This document shows positions 45,531-55,688 of a stretch of 64,000 nt of DNA, piece after piece; position 1 is the first letter of the stretch, and each line of letters begins with the position of its first letter. The notes beneath the pieces are model-generated. The model did no database searches. It saw only the letters and a list, made by a program, of their open reading frames with translations, and was not told where the DNA came from. This DNA is from Acidaminococcaceae bacterium. GTDB lineage: Bacteria > Bacillota > Negativicutes > Acidaminococcales > Acidaminococcaceae. The stretch covers positions 1-64,000 of the forward strand of contig JAFQZL010000014.1 in assembly GCA_017405945.1 (NCBI GenBank), given 5' to 3'. The position numbers were made by a program, and so were the translations under genes.

Positions 45531-45572
45531 CTGATACCCTCCACTGCAAACTACAAAATAAAGCGTAATATC

Positions 45573-45610
45573 AAAAAGGAGGAAGGAGGACAAGCCCCTT
45601 CCTCCTTTTA
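45573..45610 (-). terminator. Terminator after the M23 peptidase gene
   Basis: On the minus strand AAAGGAGGAAGG and CCTTCCTCCTTT pair around a ~10-nt loop and are followed by TTTGA. It separates the M23 peptidase from the ctpA-like gene. Confidence 0.8.
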
Positions 45611-45659
45611 ACGTCTCCGAACAGTCAGCAGCAATTCGCCGTTACAATGTTTTTCTTAA

Positions 45660-46796
45660 TCAAGGCAGATAATTCAATGGTTCCGTCACTTCACCGTGCA
45701 GGCGAACCTCAAAGTGGCAGTGGGGACCGGTAGAATACCCGGTACTGCCTGCCAGGGCTACAACCTGACCCTGGGATACCCGCTGCCCTTCACCTACAGA
45801 CAGACTGGAATTATGTCCGTAAATAGTAACCAGCCCGCCGCCATGATCAATCATAATGGCATAACCGTAACCGCCCATCCAGCCGGAGTACACAACCACC
45901 CCGGCTGCTGCCGCATGGATCGGAGTTCCGTAATCTACTGCAATATCCATGCCGGAATGATATTTCCGCGTTCCGAAAATCGGATGCACGCGCCAGCCGT
46001 AATAAGAAGTAATAGTACCGGAACAGGGCCAGACAAAAGATCCGTTCCCTCCGCCGGAGGGCATCACAGAAGCGGTTTCCATCCCCTGCAGCATCGCCTT
46101 GATATTATCGGAAATAGCAAGCATGCGGTCGTATTCTTCCTCTGACTTACGCTTTTCTTCTTCCGCTATGTACAGTTTCTGGGCACGCTGCTGCCGCATC
46201 TCTTCGGCACTGCTGCGTTTCTGTTCCAGAGCAGTTTTATCCTTTTTGATCTCGGCCATCTGGCCATCAAGTTGATCCTGCCGTGTCTTGATTTCCGCAG
46301 CCTCTTTTTCCACGATGGCAATCAGATCCAGATCGCTGCGGATGATTTTCTGCAACAGGTACATACGGGAAGCAAAATCTCCGAAGTCCTTGGCACCCAG
46401 CAGTACGTCCAGATAATTAATCTGTCCGTTCACATATATATCCCTGAGCCGCTGTCGGTAGATCAGCATCCGCCCTTCCATTTCCTCTTTCTTTTTATTC
46501 AGTTCGGCCGTATTCTTATCAATATCCTTCTGCAGCGTGTCTGCTTTCTTCTGCAATACATCGATATCCTGCTGAAGGCGGGTTAATTTACTCACGATTT
46601 CACCCAGGCTTTCTTTTGCCTCTGCGACTTTATGTTTTGCCTGGTCTTTCTTTTCTTCTGCCACCTGTACATTATGCTGGGCCTTGTCAAGTTCCCTCTG
46701 CTTTTTCTCCATTTCACTGGCTGCAAAGGCGGGAAACATGTTCAGCAGGAACAACCATACGGCGAAGAACGATGCCAATACTCTACGCGATTTCAT
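45660..46796 (-). CDS. EnvC-like M23 peptidase with coiled coil
   Basis: A 378-residue secreted protein. Signal peptide about 1-25 (FAVWLFLLNMFPAFAAS), then a long Lys/Glu-rich coiled coil (about 27-225), then a LytM/M23 domain (about 255-378). The zinc ligands are visible: HSGMDIAVDYG (His, Asp) and GPHCHFEVRLHG (HxH). So it may be an active endopeptidase, unlike E. coli EnvC, which has lost these residues. EnvC-type proteins are controlled by FtsEX through the coiled coil and act in septal peptidoglycan cleavage. It follows ftsX by 12 nt. Confidence 0.92.
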   Translation of the reverse strand: MKSRRVLASFFAVWLFLLNMFPAFAASEMEKKQRELDKAQHNVQVAEEKKDQAKHKVAEAKESLGEIVSKLTRLQQDIDVLQKKADTLQKDIDKNTAELNKKKEEMEGRMLIYRQRLRDIYVNGQINYLDVLLGAKDFGDFASRMYLLQKIIRSDLDLIAIVEKEAAEIKTRQDQLDGQMAEIKKDKTALEQKRSSAEEMRQQRAQKLYIAEEEKRKSEEEYDRMLAISDNIKAMLQGMETASVMPSGGGNGSFVWPCSGTITSYYGWRVHPIFGTRKYHSGMDIAVDYGTPIHAAAAGVVVYSGWMGGYGYAIMIDHGGGLVTIYGHNSSLSVGEGQRVSQGQVVALAGSTGYSTGPHCHFEVRLHGEVTEPLNYLP

Positions 46797-46808
46797 AGGA
46801 CAGCCCCC

Positions 46809-47696
46809 CTAAACCCGCAGGAACTTCTTAAGGGAGAGGTAGCTGCCTAATGCCCCAATCAGCGTGCCGCAGGCAAGGATGAAAATATCCGCATACAGCA
46901 GGGTTGGCCAGGACGGCAACACCGGGAAAAACGCAAAGGTCGTATGCAACCTGCCGCTGAGGCTGACATAAATCAAATCGACTACTGCACAGGCAATAAT
47001 GGCACCTCCCAGCCCCAAAGTCATGCCTTCCAGCAGGAAAGGCCAGCGGATGAACCAGTCAGTGGCACCTACGTACTTCATAATAACCACTTCACGCCGC
47101 CGGGCGAACACGGTGAGGCGAATGGTATTGATAATGATAAACAGGGTGGCAAAACAAAGGAACACTATCAGCACCGCGCCCCCGATACGCATCACCTTGG
47201 TAAGCGCAAAAAGGTGTTCCACCACTTCCTGCCCGAATTTCGCTGTCTCTACCTTGGGCCAGTGTTCCACCTGGGAAACCAGCGCCTTGATCCGCTCCGG
47301 CCTGTCTACCTGGACCTCGAAAGAAAAAGGAAAAGGATTGTCCTTGCCCAGTGCTTTCAATAAAGTTGCCTGGTCACCCAGACGGTTTTTAAAGCGTTCC
47401 ATGGCCATGGCCTTGGTTACTTCCGTAACCTGGACCACGCCTTCCATCTTTTTCAGTTTCTCCCGCATCTCGGCAACTTCTTCCCCGGTAGCGGTATCCT
47501 CCAGATAGACCGTCATCTCCACCTGACCTTCCAGATACTTCGCCAGGTTGTCCGTATTCAGGTACATCAGCAGGAACAGTCCCAGGACCAGAAGGGAAAC
47601 GGCAACCGTGGAGACAGAAGCAAAGCTCATGATGCCGTTGCGTTTAATGGATTTTCCTGTCTCACGGATAAAATATTCTTTACTGCTCAGACTCAT
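46809..47696 (-). CDS. ftsX: Cell division permease-like protein FtsX
   Basis: A 295-residue membrane protein with four helices (about 21-44, 172-198, 217-240, 262-285) and one large extracytoplasmic loop between helices 1 and 2. That loop normally binds the M23 or EnvC-type partner. The motif FARRREVVIMKYVGATDWFIRWPFL (partial: RREVVIMKYVGAT) is the family hallmark. It overlaps ftsE by 17 nt. FtsX has no transport role known; it transmits ATP hydrolysis to hydrolase activation at the septum. Confidence 0.95.
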   Translation of the reverse strand: MSLSSKEYFIRETGKSIKRNGIMSFASVSTVAVSLLVLGLFLLMYLNTDNLAKYLEGQVEMTVYLEDTATGEEVAEMREKLKKMEGVVQVTEVTKAMAMERFKNRLGDQATLLKALGKDNPFPFSFEVQVDRPERIKALVSQVEHWPKVETAKFGQEVVEHLFALTKVMRIGGAVLIVFLCFATLFIIINTIRLTVFARRREVVIMKYVGATDWFIRWPFLLEGMTLGLGGAIIACAVVDLIYVSLSGRLHTTFAFFPVLPSWPTLLYADIFILACGTLIGALGSYLSLKKFLRV

Positions 47697-48372
47697 ATCC
47701 GTATACTCCGTTCAATTCGTCACGAACGATTTCGCCGTGTTCGATTGCGATGACCCGCTTGCCCATACTGTCGACAATTTCCTTGTCATGGGTGGCCATA
47801 ATGATTGTCGTGCCGGTATTATTAATCTCCTGGAAAATCTCCATGATTTCCATGCTGGTTTCCGGATCCAGGTTTCCTGTGGGTTCATCCGCAATCACCA
47901 GGCTGGGGCTGTTAACAATAGCCCGGGCAATGGCAATGCGTTGCTGTTCCCCGCCGGACAGTTCGTTTGGTTTGGAATACGCCCGGCGGCGCAGACCTAC
48001 CAGGTCCAGCACATTCATTACGCGCCGTTTGATTTTGCGGTACGGCGCTTCAATAACCTGCATGGCAAAGGCAACGTTATCATACACCGTACGATCCGGC
48101 AGCAGGCGATAGTCCTGGAATATGATACCCAGCTGGCGCCGCAGGTACGGTACTTCTTTTGCAGTTAAATTCAAAATGTCCACATCGTTCAGCCGTATAG
48201 TGCCGGAAGTAGGAAGCACTTCCCGGAACAGCAGCTTGATAAATGTAGACTTGCCGGCTCCGCTGGGACCTACGATGAATACAAATTCACCCTGCTCAAT
48301 TCGAACGTTAATATTTCGCAGCGCCACATTCCCGCCGGGATATGTTTTGCTGACATCTGTCATTTCCAGCAC
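47680..48372 (-). CDS. ftsE: Cell division ATP-binding protein FtsE
   Basis: A 230-residue ABC ATPase. Walker A GPSGAGKSTFI (about 35-45), signature LSGGEQQRIAIARA (about 138-151), Walker B VIADEPTGNLD and the switch His (MATHDKE). The opening MLEMTDVSKTYPGGNVALRN is typical of FtsE. It works with FtsX, encoded immediately downstream with overlapping frames, and with the M23 peptidase that follows. Confidence 0.96.
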   Translation of the reverse strand: MLEMTDVSKTYPGGNVALRNINVRIEQGEFVFIVGPSGAGKSTFIKLLFREVLPTSGTIRLNDVDILNLTAKEVPYLRRQLGIIFQDYRLLPDRTVYDNVAFAMQVIEAPYRKIKRRVMNVLDLVGLRRRAYSKPNELSGGEQQRIAIARAIVNSPSLVIADEPTGNLDPETSMEIMEIFQEINNTGTTIIMATHDKEIVDSMGKRVIAIEHGEIVRDELNGVYGYESEQ

Positions 48373-48468
48373 TGGTTAAACACCCTCCAAAATGTTTCAA
48401 AAAAAGTAATTCACCACTTATAATATACTACTTTTTGTGTACACCGTTTGCAAAATAATTGCAAATTA

Positions 48469-49560
48469 TCACTTATATAACAGAACAAAAGCTTTGGACA
48501 CCGTGCTTTGCGCAAGTTCCCGCATAGCCACCAGATGTTCCTCCTGCAGTTGCGGTTTGCGCCCCCACAGTCCTTCTGCCGCCCGTTCAACATTCCCGGC
48601 GTCCAGTGTTTCCACTGTTCCCACTGCCTCCGTCCCAATAGCTTTCAGGAAGCTGTCTACTTTGGGATCATAGGATATGGCCATCAGCGGCACTTTCATC
48701 ACCGCGGCAAAAATCAGCGCATGCAGCCGCATACCGATCAGCAACCGGAAGCTGCCGATAACACTGAGGAATTCCTCAGTGGAATAATCCCCCTGGAGCA
48801 GGGCAACCCTGTTCCTGATTTTAGGAAGATAACTCTTCAGTAACTGGCTGTCTTTCAAATCTTTGGAAAGCTGCAAAGGTAAAATGGCAATCTGGGCATT
48901 ATATTTTTCGCTAAGTTTGCCCAGCGCCTCCGCAAGCTGTTTCAGACAGCGCTGATTCTCAGGCCATTCCCGCACAGAAACGCCGATAATCGGTTTGTAT
49001 GGATCCAGACCGGCATCCGCCAATATGGTTTTCCCCATTACTTTCGATTCAGGATTTAACATCAGCACCGGGTCTGCCGTAACTTCTACTTTAACAGCAG
49101 GAACGCCCATACGCGCCAGTTCCTCTGCCGAATCCCGGTCTCTCACCGTAATCACATCCACCCTGCTCACTACCAGGCGGGTCAGCAGCCGCATGAACCG
49201 GCTGCGAATCGGACCAATGCCCTGGGCGAACAGCATGACCTTCTTCCGTTTCCATTTTGCCGCCGCAATAACGGAAAGATAATAAGCAAGGCTGCGTTTG
49301 CTGGTCACATCCTGCAGCAGGCTGCCGCCGCCGCTGATAACCAGATCCGCCTCGCGGATAGCCCGCAACAGCCGCACCGCCGCAAAACGGTACAGGGATT
49401 TTACCTGATGTTTAGCTATTGTATTTCCCGGGTTTCCGGAAATCACGGTAATATCCGCCGTCGGCTCGACCGAGCGCAAAGCTGCCAGAATCGCAGTCAG
49501 CAATGCTTCGTCACCGGCGTTATTGAATCCGTAATAACCGGAAATTACGATTTTACTCAT
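48469..49560 (-). CDS. csaB: Polysaccharide pyruvyl transferase, CsaB type
   Basis: A 363-residue enzyme that adds ketal-linked pyruvate to secondary cell-wall polymers, which SLH-domain proteins use as an anchor. It opens with ISGYYGFNNAGDEALLTAIL, and SGGGSLLQDVTSKRSLAYYL and FAQGIGPI follow in the family order. IGMRLHALIFAAV and the C-terminal SYDPKVDSFLKAIG are also characteristic. It overlaps the DUF5693 gene upstream by 8 nt. In Negativicutes SLH proteins are thought to bind modified peptidoglycan, so the acceptor polymer here is open. Confidence 0.92.
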   Translation of the reverse strand: MSKIVISGYYGFNNAGDEALLTAILAALRSVEPTADITVISGNPGNTIAKHQVKSLYRFAAVRLLRAIREADLVISGGGSLLQDVTSKRSLAYYLSVIAAAKWKRKKVMLFAQGIGPIRSRFMRLLTRLVVSRVDVITVRDRDSAEELARMGVPAVKVEVTADPVLMLNPESKVMGKTILADAGLDPYKPIIGVSVREWPENQRCLKQLAEALGKLSEKYNAQIAILPLQLSKDLKDSQLLKSYLPKIRNRVALLQGDYSTEEFLSVIGSFRLLIGMRLHALIFAAVMKVPLMAISYDPKVDSFLKAIGTEAVGTVETLDAGNVERAAEGLWGRKPQLQEEHLVAMRELAQSTVSKAFVLLYK

Positions 49561-51703
49561 TAACAGAAAATCTCCTTAGCCATGGTATAATATATGGCAT
49601 TAAAATTGAAACTGCGATAACCGCAATAATTCCGAGGGCAGAACCCAGCAGATAGCCGTCTGCCGCACGGATGTAGCTCATCATGGCCGGCGTGCGCATA
49701 TGACAGAAGGTCTGCACCAAAGAACCCTGCCCGATGACGGCCCCCAGCACCAGCGCCAGTTTACACCAGTTGGGCGCCATACGGTACGCGGCCAGTACGG
49801 CCAGGAAGAAGGCCGGATGACCAATCATGAATTCTTTTTCCCGGGGGCGGGCATACATGACCTCTTCCAGGAAGAGACGCAGTTTGATCTCGATGGCGGG
49901 TACCGGCACGCCGCCGGTATGGCCGCTGCGGCCTACAAAGATGTAAGCCACGAACAGCAGCACGCCTAATATGACAAAATGTCCCAGTGTGAGACGAGTC
50001 TTACAAATCTGTACCAGTTGGGAAAACAGGTCCGCCACATTTTCCCCCGGGTTCCGGAAAATGCTGTACTGCCGTAAAAACAGCAGCAGGGTCAGCAGTA
50101 CCGGCATAATAAAGGTAAGCTTTACGCCGCGGTAAATATCCGCTTCCAGCAGGAAACGCAGATCGCCCATGATGGAACCGTTCAGGGTGGCGCCGATCAG
50201 GGAAAGGGCAATGGCCAGGGCCAGCTGCCATAAAGCGGTAACGATGACGCCGACGGTTGATTTCGTATCTGTTTTAATCGTATCCCACAGGGTCAGCATC
50301 ACGCTCATGGAAAGGACCGGATACAGTACCGCCGATAAAAAGGCCAGCCCCTGCCGGACCGACAGGCCGCGCCCCATGAACAGGCTGTACGCGGTAAGCA
50401 GCATGCCGAAAATCACCAGCAGGTACTGCTTCGTGCCTTTACAGGATGGCAAAACCATGCCCATATATAACGCCAGCGCCGCCCAGGCGCCCAACGCCAC
50501 TACCAGCAATGCTTTCCGGTCCGGGTCATACGAACCGGCAAACCCCGGATTGCCGTTGGCGGAAGCAGGCGCAGCGTCGCCCGGCTTCTGGAACACACCG
50601 GCCACGCCGATCTTGTAGCCGCGTCCTTTCACCTGCTGCGTGATCTGACGCATATAGTCCAGATTCAGGTCAATAATATCTACGCCATTCTGCGGTTTCA
50701 GGAACAGGCGCACATAATTGACCCGGATATTCCGTTCCTCATCTGCCAGTGCCCAGCGCCGCAACGCGTCCGGCATCATCAGCTTACTGTTTTCCTGGGC
50801 ATCGATGTTCAGTACGCGCACCGCGTTGTTATCCACACTGCGGAGCAGTGCGTCCAGTCCCGCAAATTTGGCAAACTGCAGCTGGGTCACATGCTCCAGC
50901 AGGCCCAGCCGGATATTCCGCTCCTGCAGTTTCTTTCCCATATACTCTATACCGGCAGGAAAACCGATTACGTCCGTACCGCAGGGAATATAGGTGGTCA
51001 CCTGCACGCCGGCTTTATCGATCCGGGCAAAGAGACTGTCCACACCTTTTTGTGTATATGGCAGATAGTTTTGCGGACGTACTGCAACATAAAAGCCTTT
51101 TTCCTGTACTTCCCGCAGCTCTTTCACGGACAGGCCCAGCGGTGCCTGCATCATAGGCGTCTTGGCCCGGTAATCCGGTTCCAGCAGCAGCCGGGAGTCG
51201 CCCTTCACTTCCAGAATTTCCGGAGTCTGGCTGAACAGTTTCACCCGTTCTGTACCGTAACGCAGGAACAGGTCTTCTTTCGCCTCATTCCAGGTTTCTT
51301 CGTCCCGGCCCCGGGTCACATATACCGCGTCCGGGTCCAGATCCGGCGAAGCAAGGATCGTGTCAAAATCGCCCCGGTGCACACCAGAAGCCGCCTTTTG
51401 CAACACATCCCCCGGCATGGCGGAGATGCGTTTTTCCCTGTCCAGCCGCTCCAGCGTGGTGTCGTAGACGATCAGCGTGGTCACACCGGCGTCTTTAAAC
51501 TGTTGTAACAGTTTTTCGCTGCTGTAGCCTTCCCGCTGGGCCATCATCAGAATCGCCTGATAGTCCAGGGTCTGCTCCACTGTATCGTTACGCTTCTCAA
51601 TTCCTACACGGATCTGCATCAGATACAGCGCCGCACAGAACGCAATGGCGATGCACAGGACCAATATAGGGTTGTAACGTTCTTTCCAGTTCTGTAAACT
51701 CAT
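49553..51703 (-). CDS. DUF5693 multi-pass membrane protein
   Basis: A 716-residue protein. One N-terminal helix (about 11-29) is followed by an extracytoplasmic domain of ~370 residues, then at least eight membrane helices to the C-terminus. I recognise the architecture as DUF5693, whose genes commonly precede csaB. The residues between helices carry RPREKEFMIGHPAFFLA, another family feature. The function is unknown. The csaB coupling (8-nt overlap) suggests a role in moving or modifying a cell-wall polymer. The start at 51703 is chosen because residues before it (a Cys/Arg-rich stretch to 51748) do not look like part of the family. The ribosome site is weak (AAGAAGA). Confidence 0.85.
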   Translation of the reverse strand: MSLQNWKERYNPILVLCIAIAFCAALYLMQIRVGIEKRNDTVEQTLDYQAILMMAQREGYSSEKLLQQFKDAGVTTLIVYDTTLERLDREKRISAMPGDVLQKAASGVHRGDFDTILASPDLDPDAVYVTRGRDEETWNEAKEDLFLRYGTERVKLFSQTPEILEVKGDSRLLLEPDYRAKTPMMQAPLGLSVKELREVQEKGFYVAVRPQNYLPYTQKGVDSLFARIDKAGVQVTTYIPCGTDVIGFPAGIEYMGKKLQERNIRLGLLEHVTQLQFAKFAGLDALLRSVDNNAVRVLNIDAQENSKLMMPDALRRWALADEERNIRVNYVRLFLKPQNGVDIIDLNLDYMRQITQQVKGRGYKIGVAGVFQKPGDAAPASANGNPGFAGSYDPDRKALLVVALGAWAALALYMGMVLPSCKGTKQYLLVIFGMLLTAYSLFMGRGLSVRQGLAFLSAVLYPVLSMSVMLTLWDTIKTDTKSTVGVIVTALWQLALAIALSLIGATLNGSIMGDLRFLLEADIYRGVKLTFIMPVLLTLLLFLRQYSIFRNPGENVADLFSQLVQICKTRLTLGHFVILGVLLFVAYIFVGRSGHTGGVPVPAIEIKLRLFLEEVMYARPREKEFMIGHPAFFLAVLAAYRMAPNWCKLALVLGAVIGQGSLVQTFCHMRTPAMMSYIRAADGYLLGSALGIIAVIAVSILMPYIIPWLRRFSVNE

Positions 51704-51764
51704 TCTTCTTTTTCCGCATAACTGACAGCGGCGTACATCTTCCGGCATACGTCGCTGTTATTGA

Positions 51765-52893
51765 TTATATTTGTTTTGCTGCCAGCCTTTTGGCTTCATA
51801 TTCCTGACGCAGGTAAGCTTCCACAAAGGGACGCAAATCCCCGTCCATCACTCCGTCCACGTTGGAAGTTTCATAAGATGTGCGGTGATCCTTCACCATA
51901 GTATAAGGCTGGAAGACATAGGAACGAATCTGACTGCCCCATTCGATGGCCTGATAGTCCCCGGCCAGGTCGCTGATCTTGGCGTCCCGTTTTGCCTTTT
52001 CAAATGCGTACAGCTTACCGCGTAACATCTGCAGCGCTTTTTCACGGTTCTGAATCTGGCTCCGTTCGTTCTGGCACTGCACCACGATACCGGTAGGCAG
52101 GTGCGTCATGCGAACGGCCGAAGAAGTCTTGTTGACGTGCTGTCCGCCGGCGCCGCTGGCCCGGTACACATCCACACGCACTTCATCCATGTTAATTTCC
52201 ACATTCACCGTATCGTCCAGTTCCGGCATTACATCCACTGCAGAGAACGATGTATGGCGGCGCGCGTTTGCGTCAAAGGGTGAAATACGTACCAGACGGT
52301 GCACACCCTTTTCACTGCGGAAAAAACCATATGCATTGTATCCGTTGATCTGCAGCGTTACGCTCTTGACTCCCGCTTCATCCCCTGCCAGATAGTCCAG
52401 CATTTCCACCTGGTAACCGTTCCGTTCCGCAAAACGGGTGAACATCCGCAACAGCATAGAGGTCCAATCCTGGGCCTCCGTTCCGCCGGCGCCTGCATGA
52501 AGGGTAAGGATAGCATTGTTGGCGTCGTACTCTTCCGACAGCAGCATCCCCAGTTCCAGATGGTGCAGACTTTCTTTGATTTTATTTAATGTTTCGTCGA
52601 GTTCTGAAATCAGGGATTCGTCCTGTTCTTCCGCTGCCATCTCCTGCAGCACTTCCAGATCTTCCAGTCCCGTTTCCAGTGTTTTATATTCATCAACTTC
52701 CGATTTTAAGCCGTCCACATCTTTGGAGATCTTTGTGGCCTTCTCCGGATTATCCCAGAAAGAAGGCTCGCCCATCAGATGTTCCAGTTCGGCAATCTTT
52801 TCCTCTTTGCCGGGGATGTCAAAGAGACCCCCTCATTTCGTCCAGTTTTTTCTTGAGAGCCATGATTTCAGGTTTATATTCTTCAAGCAACAA
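51765..52893 (-). CDS. prfB: Peptide chain release factor 2, programmed +1 frameshift
   Basis: RF2 releases finished proteins at UGA and UAA codons. The short first frame (TTG 52893, possibly TTG 52890 or GTG 52902) encodes LLEEYKPEIMALKKKLDEM and ends ATG AGG GGG TCT CTT TGA at 52821-52819. A +1 shift over CTT-T continues with GACATCCCC into the main frame, giving about 375 residues. The main frame carries the RF2 recognition tripeptide SPF (RISPFDANAR) and the catalytic GGQ (GAGGQHVNKT). It lies 31 nt after secA, as in many Firmicutes. Confidence 0.96.
52816..52835 (-). promoter_or_regulatory. RF2 autoregulatory frameshift site
   Basis: AGGGGG acts as an internal Shine-Dalgarno 4 nt before CTT TGA C. 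The stop codon is in-frame in the first frame. When RF2 is scarce, the pause allows a +1 slip. The codon before CTT is TCT where E. coli has TAT. Confidence 0.93.
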
Positions 52894-52924
52894 CTTTCTC
52901 ACATCCTTTACTGGTTATTTTTAA

Positions 52925-55474
52925 TTATTTCCCTTTGCCGCAGCAGTTCTTATATTTCTTGCCGCTGCCGCAGGGGCACAGGTCATTACGCCCCACTTCC
53001 GGCCCTTTGTTGACCACCGGTTGTTTTACAGCTTCTTCCTCCGGGGTATCCACCGTCGGACTGTTCATGGTAGCATTCTCCAGGTGATCGTCCATGGTCA
53101 TGGAAGGCTGTGATATCACATTGACACGGTACATGTATTTCACTACGTCGTCCTCGATGGCCTCAATCATCGCCTCAAACATATCAAAAGCTTCAAACTT
53201 ATATTCCACCAGCGGATCTTTCTGGCCGTATGCCCGCAGGCCCACGCCTTCACGCAGCATGTCCATGGCGTCCAGATGTTCCATCCAGTGATTGTCCACA
53301 ACCTTCAGCATTACCAGGTTTTCCAGTTCCCGCATGATCTCGGGGCTGATTTCTTCCTCGCGGCTGGCATAAATATCCTCCGCCAGCTTATGCAGGTACT
53401 CGCCGATTTCATCCCGGCCCAGGTCAGCCAGCATTTCTTCTTTAAGCTCGCCAAAGGGAGCAAAGAACTCTTCGCAGTAGCGCACCAGATTCTTCAAATC
53501 CCAGTCTTCGGAATAGGATTCCGGCGGACAGTACATGGTCATAGCCCGGTCCACAATCTTGTGTGTGAATTCCATGACGGTAGAACGCAGGTCTTCCTGA
53601 TCCAGCACCTTGCGGCGTTCCTTATAGATAACTTCGCGCTGCTGGTTCATGACATCGTCGTACTCCAGCACCATCTTACGGATGTTAAAGTTGCGTTCTT
53701 CCACTTTCTTCTGGGCGTTTTCAATAGAACTGGTCACAATTTTGTTTTCAATGGGCTCGTCCTCTTCCATCCCCAGCTTGTCCATCATGCCCTTGATTTT
53801 ATCAGATCCGAATAGACGCATCAGGTCGTCTTCCAGAGACAGGTAAAACCGGGACGAACCGGGATCACCCTGACGGGCACAACGGCCGCGCAGCTGGTTG
53901 TCGATACGGCGGCTTTCGTGCCGTTCCGTACCCAGGATATGCAAGCCTCCCTTTTCGGCCACACCTTCACCCAACACAATGTCGGTGCCGCGGCCTGCCA
54001 TATTGGTAGCGATGGTGACCTGGCCCGGCTGGCCGGCGTCCGCCACGATCATGGCTTCTTTTTCGTGGTACTTGGCATTCAGCACGTTGTGGGGGATGCC
54101 CTGTTTTTTCAGCAATGCGCTCAGGTCTTCGGACTGGGTGATGGAAGTGGTACCTACCAGCACCGGCCGTCCGTCCTTATGCAGTTCCACAATTTCCTTC
54201 ACGACCGCCCTGTATTTGGCGGCCTTGGTCTTGTAGATCACGTCCGGATAATCGGTACGGATCATGGGCTTGTTGGTGGGAATCACAACAACGTCCAGGC
54301 CGTAGATTTTCTGGAATTCCTGTTCTTCCGTCTTGGCCGTACCGGTCATGCCGGCCAGCTTTTTGTACATACGGAAATAATTCTGGAAAGTGATTGTAGC
54401 CAGAGTCTGGCTTTCGCGCTGCACCACTACGCCTTCCTTGGCTTCGATAGCCTGGTGCAGGCCTTCGGAATAACGGCGCCCGTACATAAGGCGTCCGGTA
54501 AATTCGTCGACGATAATAACTTCTCCGTCTTTCACCACATAATCCCGGTCGCGGATCATCAGCTCCTTGGCTTTGATCGCGCACATGATATGGTGGGAGA
54601 AATCCACGCCGTGTTCCGTATCATACAGGTTGGTCACGCCCAGCGCCTTTTCCGCTTTTGCAATACCTGCTTCCGTAGGAGCTACCTGCTTCTGCTTTTC
54701 ATCAACGGTGTAATCTTCGCCCAGTTTCATGTTGGCGACGATACGGGCGATGACTTTGTACAGATCTGCAGACTTTTCACCGGGGCCGGAAATGATCAGC
54801 GGGGTACGGGCCTCGTCGATCAGAATCGAGTCCACTTCGTCCACGATGCAATAATTCAGTTCCCTCTGCACCATCTGGTCCTTATCTACCACCATATTGT
54901 CACGGAGGTAGTCGAAGCCGAATTCGTTGTTGGTTCCGTACGTGATATCCGCCTGGTACGCAGCCTTCCGTTCAGCAAAATCAAGATCATGGACGATCAG
55001 TCCCACTGTCAGACCCAGAAAGTTATAGATACGACCCATATCCACGCTGTCGCGGCGGGCCAGATAATCGTTAACGGTAACCACATGGACGCCATGACCG
55101 GTCAGTGCGTTCAGATACACCGGCAGGGTTGCCACCAGGGTCTTGCCTTCACCGGTACGCATCTCGGAAATTTTGCCCCGGTGCAGTACCACACCGCCAA
55201 TCAGCTGCACGTCAAAATGGCGCAGGCCAGTAGTGCGTTTAGATGCTTCCCTTACCACTGCAAACGCTTCCGGAAGGATATCGTCCAATGTCTCGCCCTT
55301 TTTCAGACGAAGTTTAAACTCAGCCGTCTTTGCCTGCAGGTTGGCGGAGCTCATTCGTTCCATCTCGGGTTCCAGCGCATTGATTTTGTCTACAATCGGT
55401 TGGATGTTTTTTAATTCTTTTTCATTGGGATCTCCAAATATCTTCTTTATTAAAGATTCCAGCAAACTAATCAC
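52925..55474 (-). CDS. secA: Preprotein translocase motor SecA
   Basis: An 849-residue ATPase that drives proteins through SecYEG. Walker [12 protein letters not shown] (about 105-115), the DEAD-type [16 protein letters not shown], the [20 protein letters not shown] helicase motif and [13 protein letters not shown] are all present. The C-terminus is the zinc-binding SecB/lipid-interacting tail [13 protein letters not shown]. Length and order are normal. It follows hpf behind a terminator and precedes prfB. Confidence 0.98.
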   Translation of the reverse strand: MISLLESLIKKIFGDPNEKELKNIQPIVDKINALEPEMERMSSANLQAKTAEFKLRLKKGETLDDILPEAFAVVREASKRTTGLRHFDVQLIGGVVLHRGKISEMRTGEGKTLVATLPVYLNALTGHGVHVVTVNDYLARRDSVDMGRIYNFLGLTVGLIVHDLDFAERKAAYQADITYGTNNEFGFDYLRDNMVVDKDQMVQRELNYCIVDEVDSILIDEARTPLIISGPGEKSADLYKVIARIVANMKLGEDYTVDEKQKQVAPTEAGIAKAEKALGVTNLYDTEHGVDFSHHIMCAIKAKELMIRDRDYVVKDGEVIIVDEFTGRLMYGRRYSEGLHQAIEAKEGVVVQRESQTLATITFQNYFRMYKKLAGMTGTAKTEEQEFQKIYGLDVVVIPTNKPMIRTDYPDVIYKTKAAKYRAVVKEIVELHKDGRPVLVGTTSITQSEDLSALLKKQGIPHNVLNAKYHEKEAMIVADAGQPGQVTIATNMAGRGTDIVLGEGVAEKGGLHILGTERHESRRIDNQLRGRCARQGDPGSSRFYLSLEDDLMRLFGSDKIKGMMDKLGMEEDEPIENKIVTSSIENAQKKVEERNFNIRKMVLEYDDVMNQQREVIYKERRKVLDQEDLRSTVMEFTHKIVDRAMTMYCPPESYSEDWDLKNLVRYCEEFFAPFGELKEEMLADLGRDEIGEYLHKLAEDIYASREEEISPEIMRELENLVMLKVVDNHWMEHLDAMDMLREGVGLRAYGQKDPLVEYKFEAFDMFEAMIEAIEDDVVKYMYRVNVISQPSMTMDDHLENATMNSPTVDTPEEEAVKQPVVNKGPEVGRNDLCPCGSGKKYKNCCGKGK

Positions 55475-55642
55475 TCCTTAACTTGGGAATTTTAATTAAT
55501 GGTTTTATTTTTCTTCATGTTTTAAGCAAACAATTATCCATTATTGTCTATTATAAAATTTTAACAGAAAGAGCCGCAAAAGTCAAAAAAACACCGGCAT
55601 TTCTGTTGTAAAGTTTGTGAAGTTTACGTGAAGAATAAAAAC

Positions 55643-55672
55643 AAAAAACGCAGGACTTACATCCTGCGTTGA
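55643..55672 (-). terminator. Terminator between hpf and secA
   Basis: AACGCAGGA TGTAAG TCCTGCGTT on the minus strand followed by TTTTTGTTTTTATT, 17 nt after the hpf stop. Confidence 0.9.
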
Positions 55673-55688
55673 ATAGTCATTAAATGTT

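Noticed and set aside
53918..55414. 498-residue frame antisense to secA
   Set aside because: Shadow of the secA reading frame, with His/Phe-rich runs and no domain signature.
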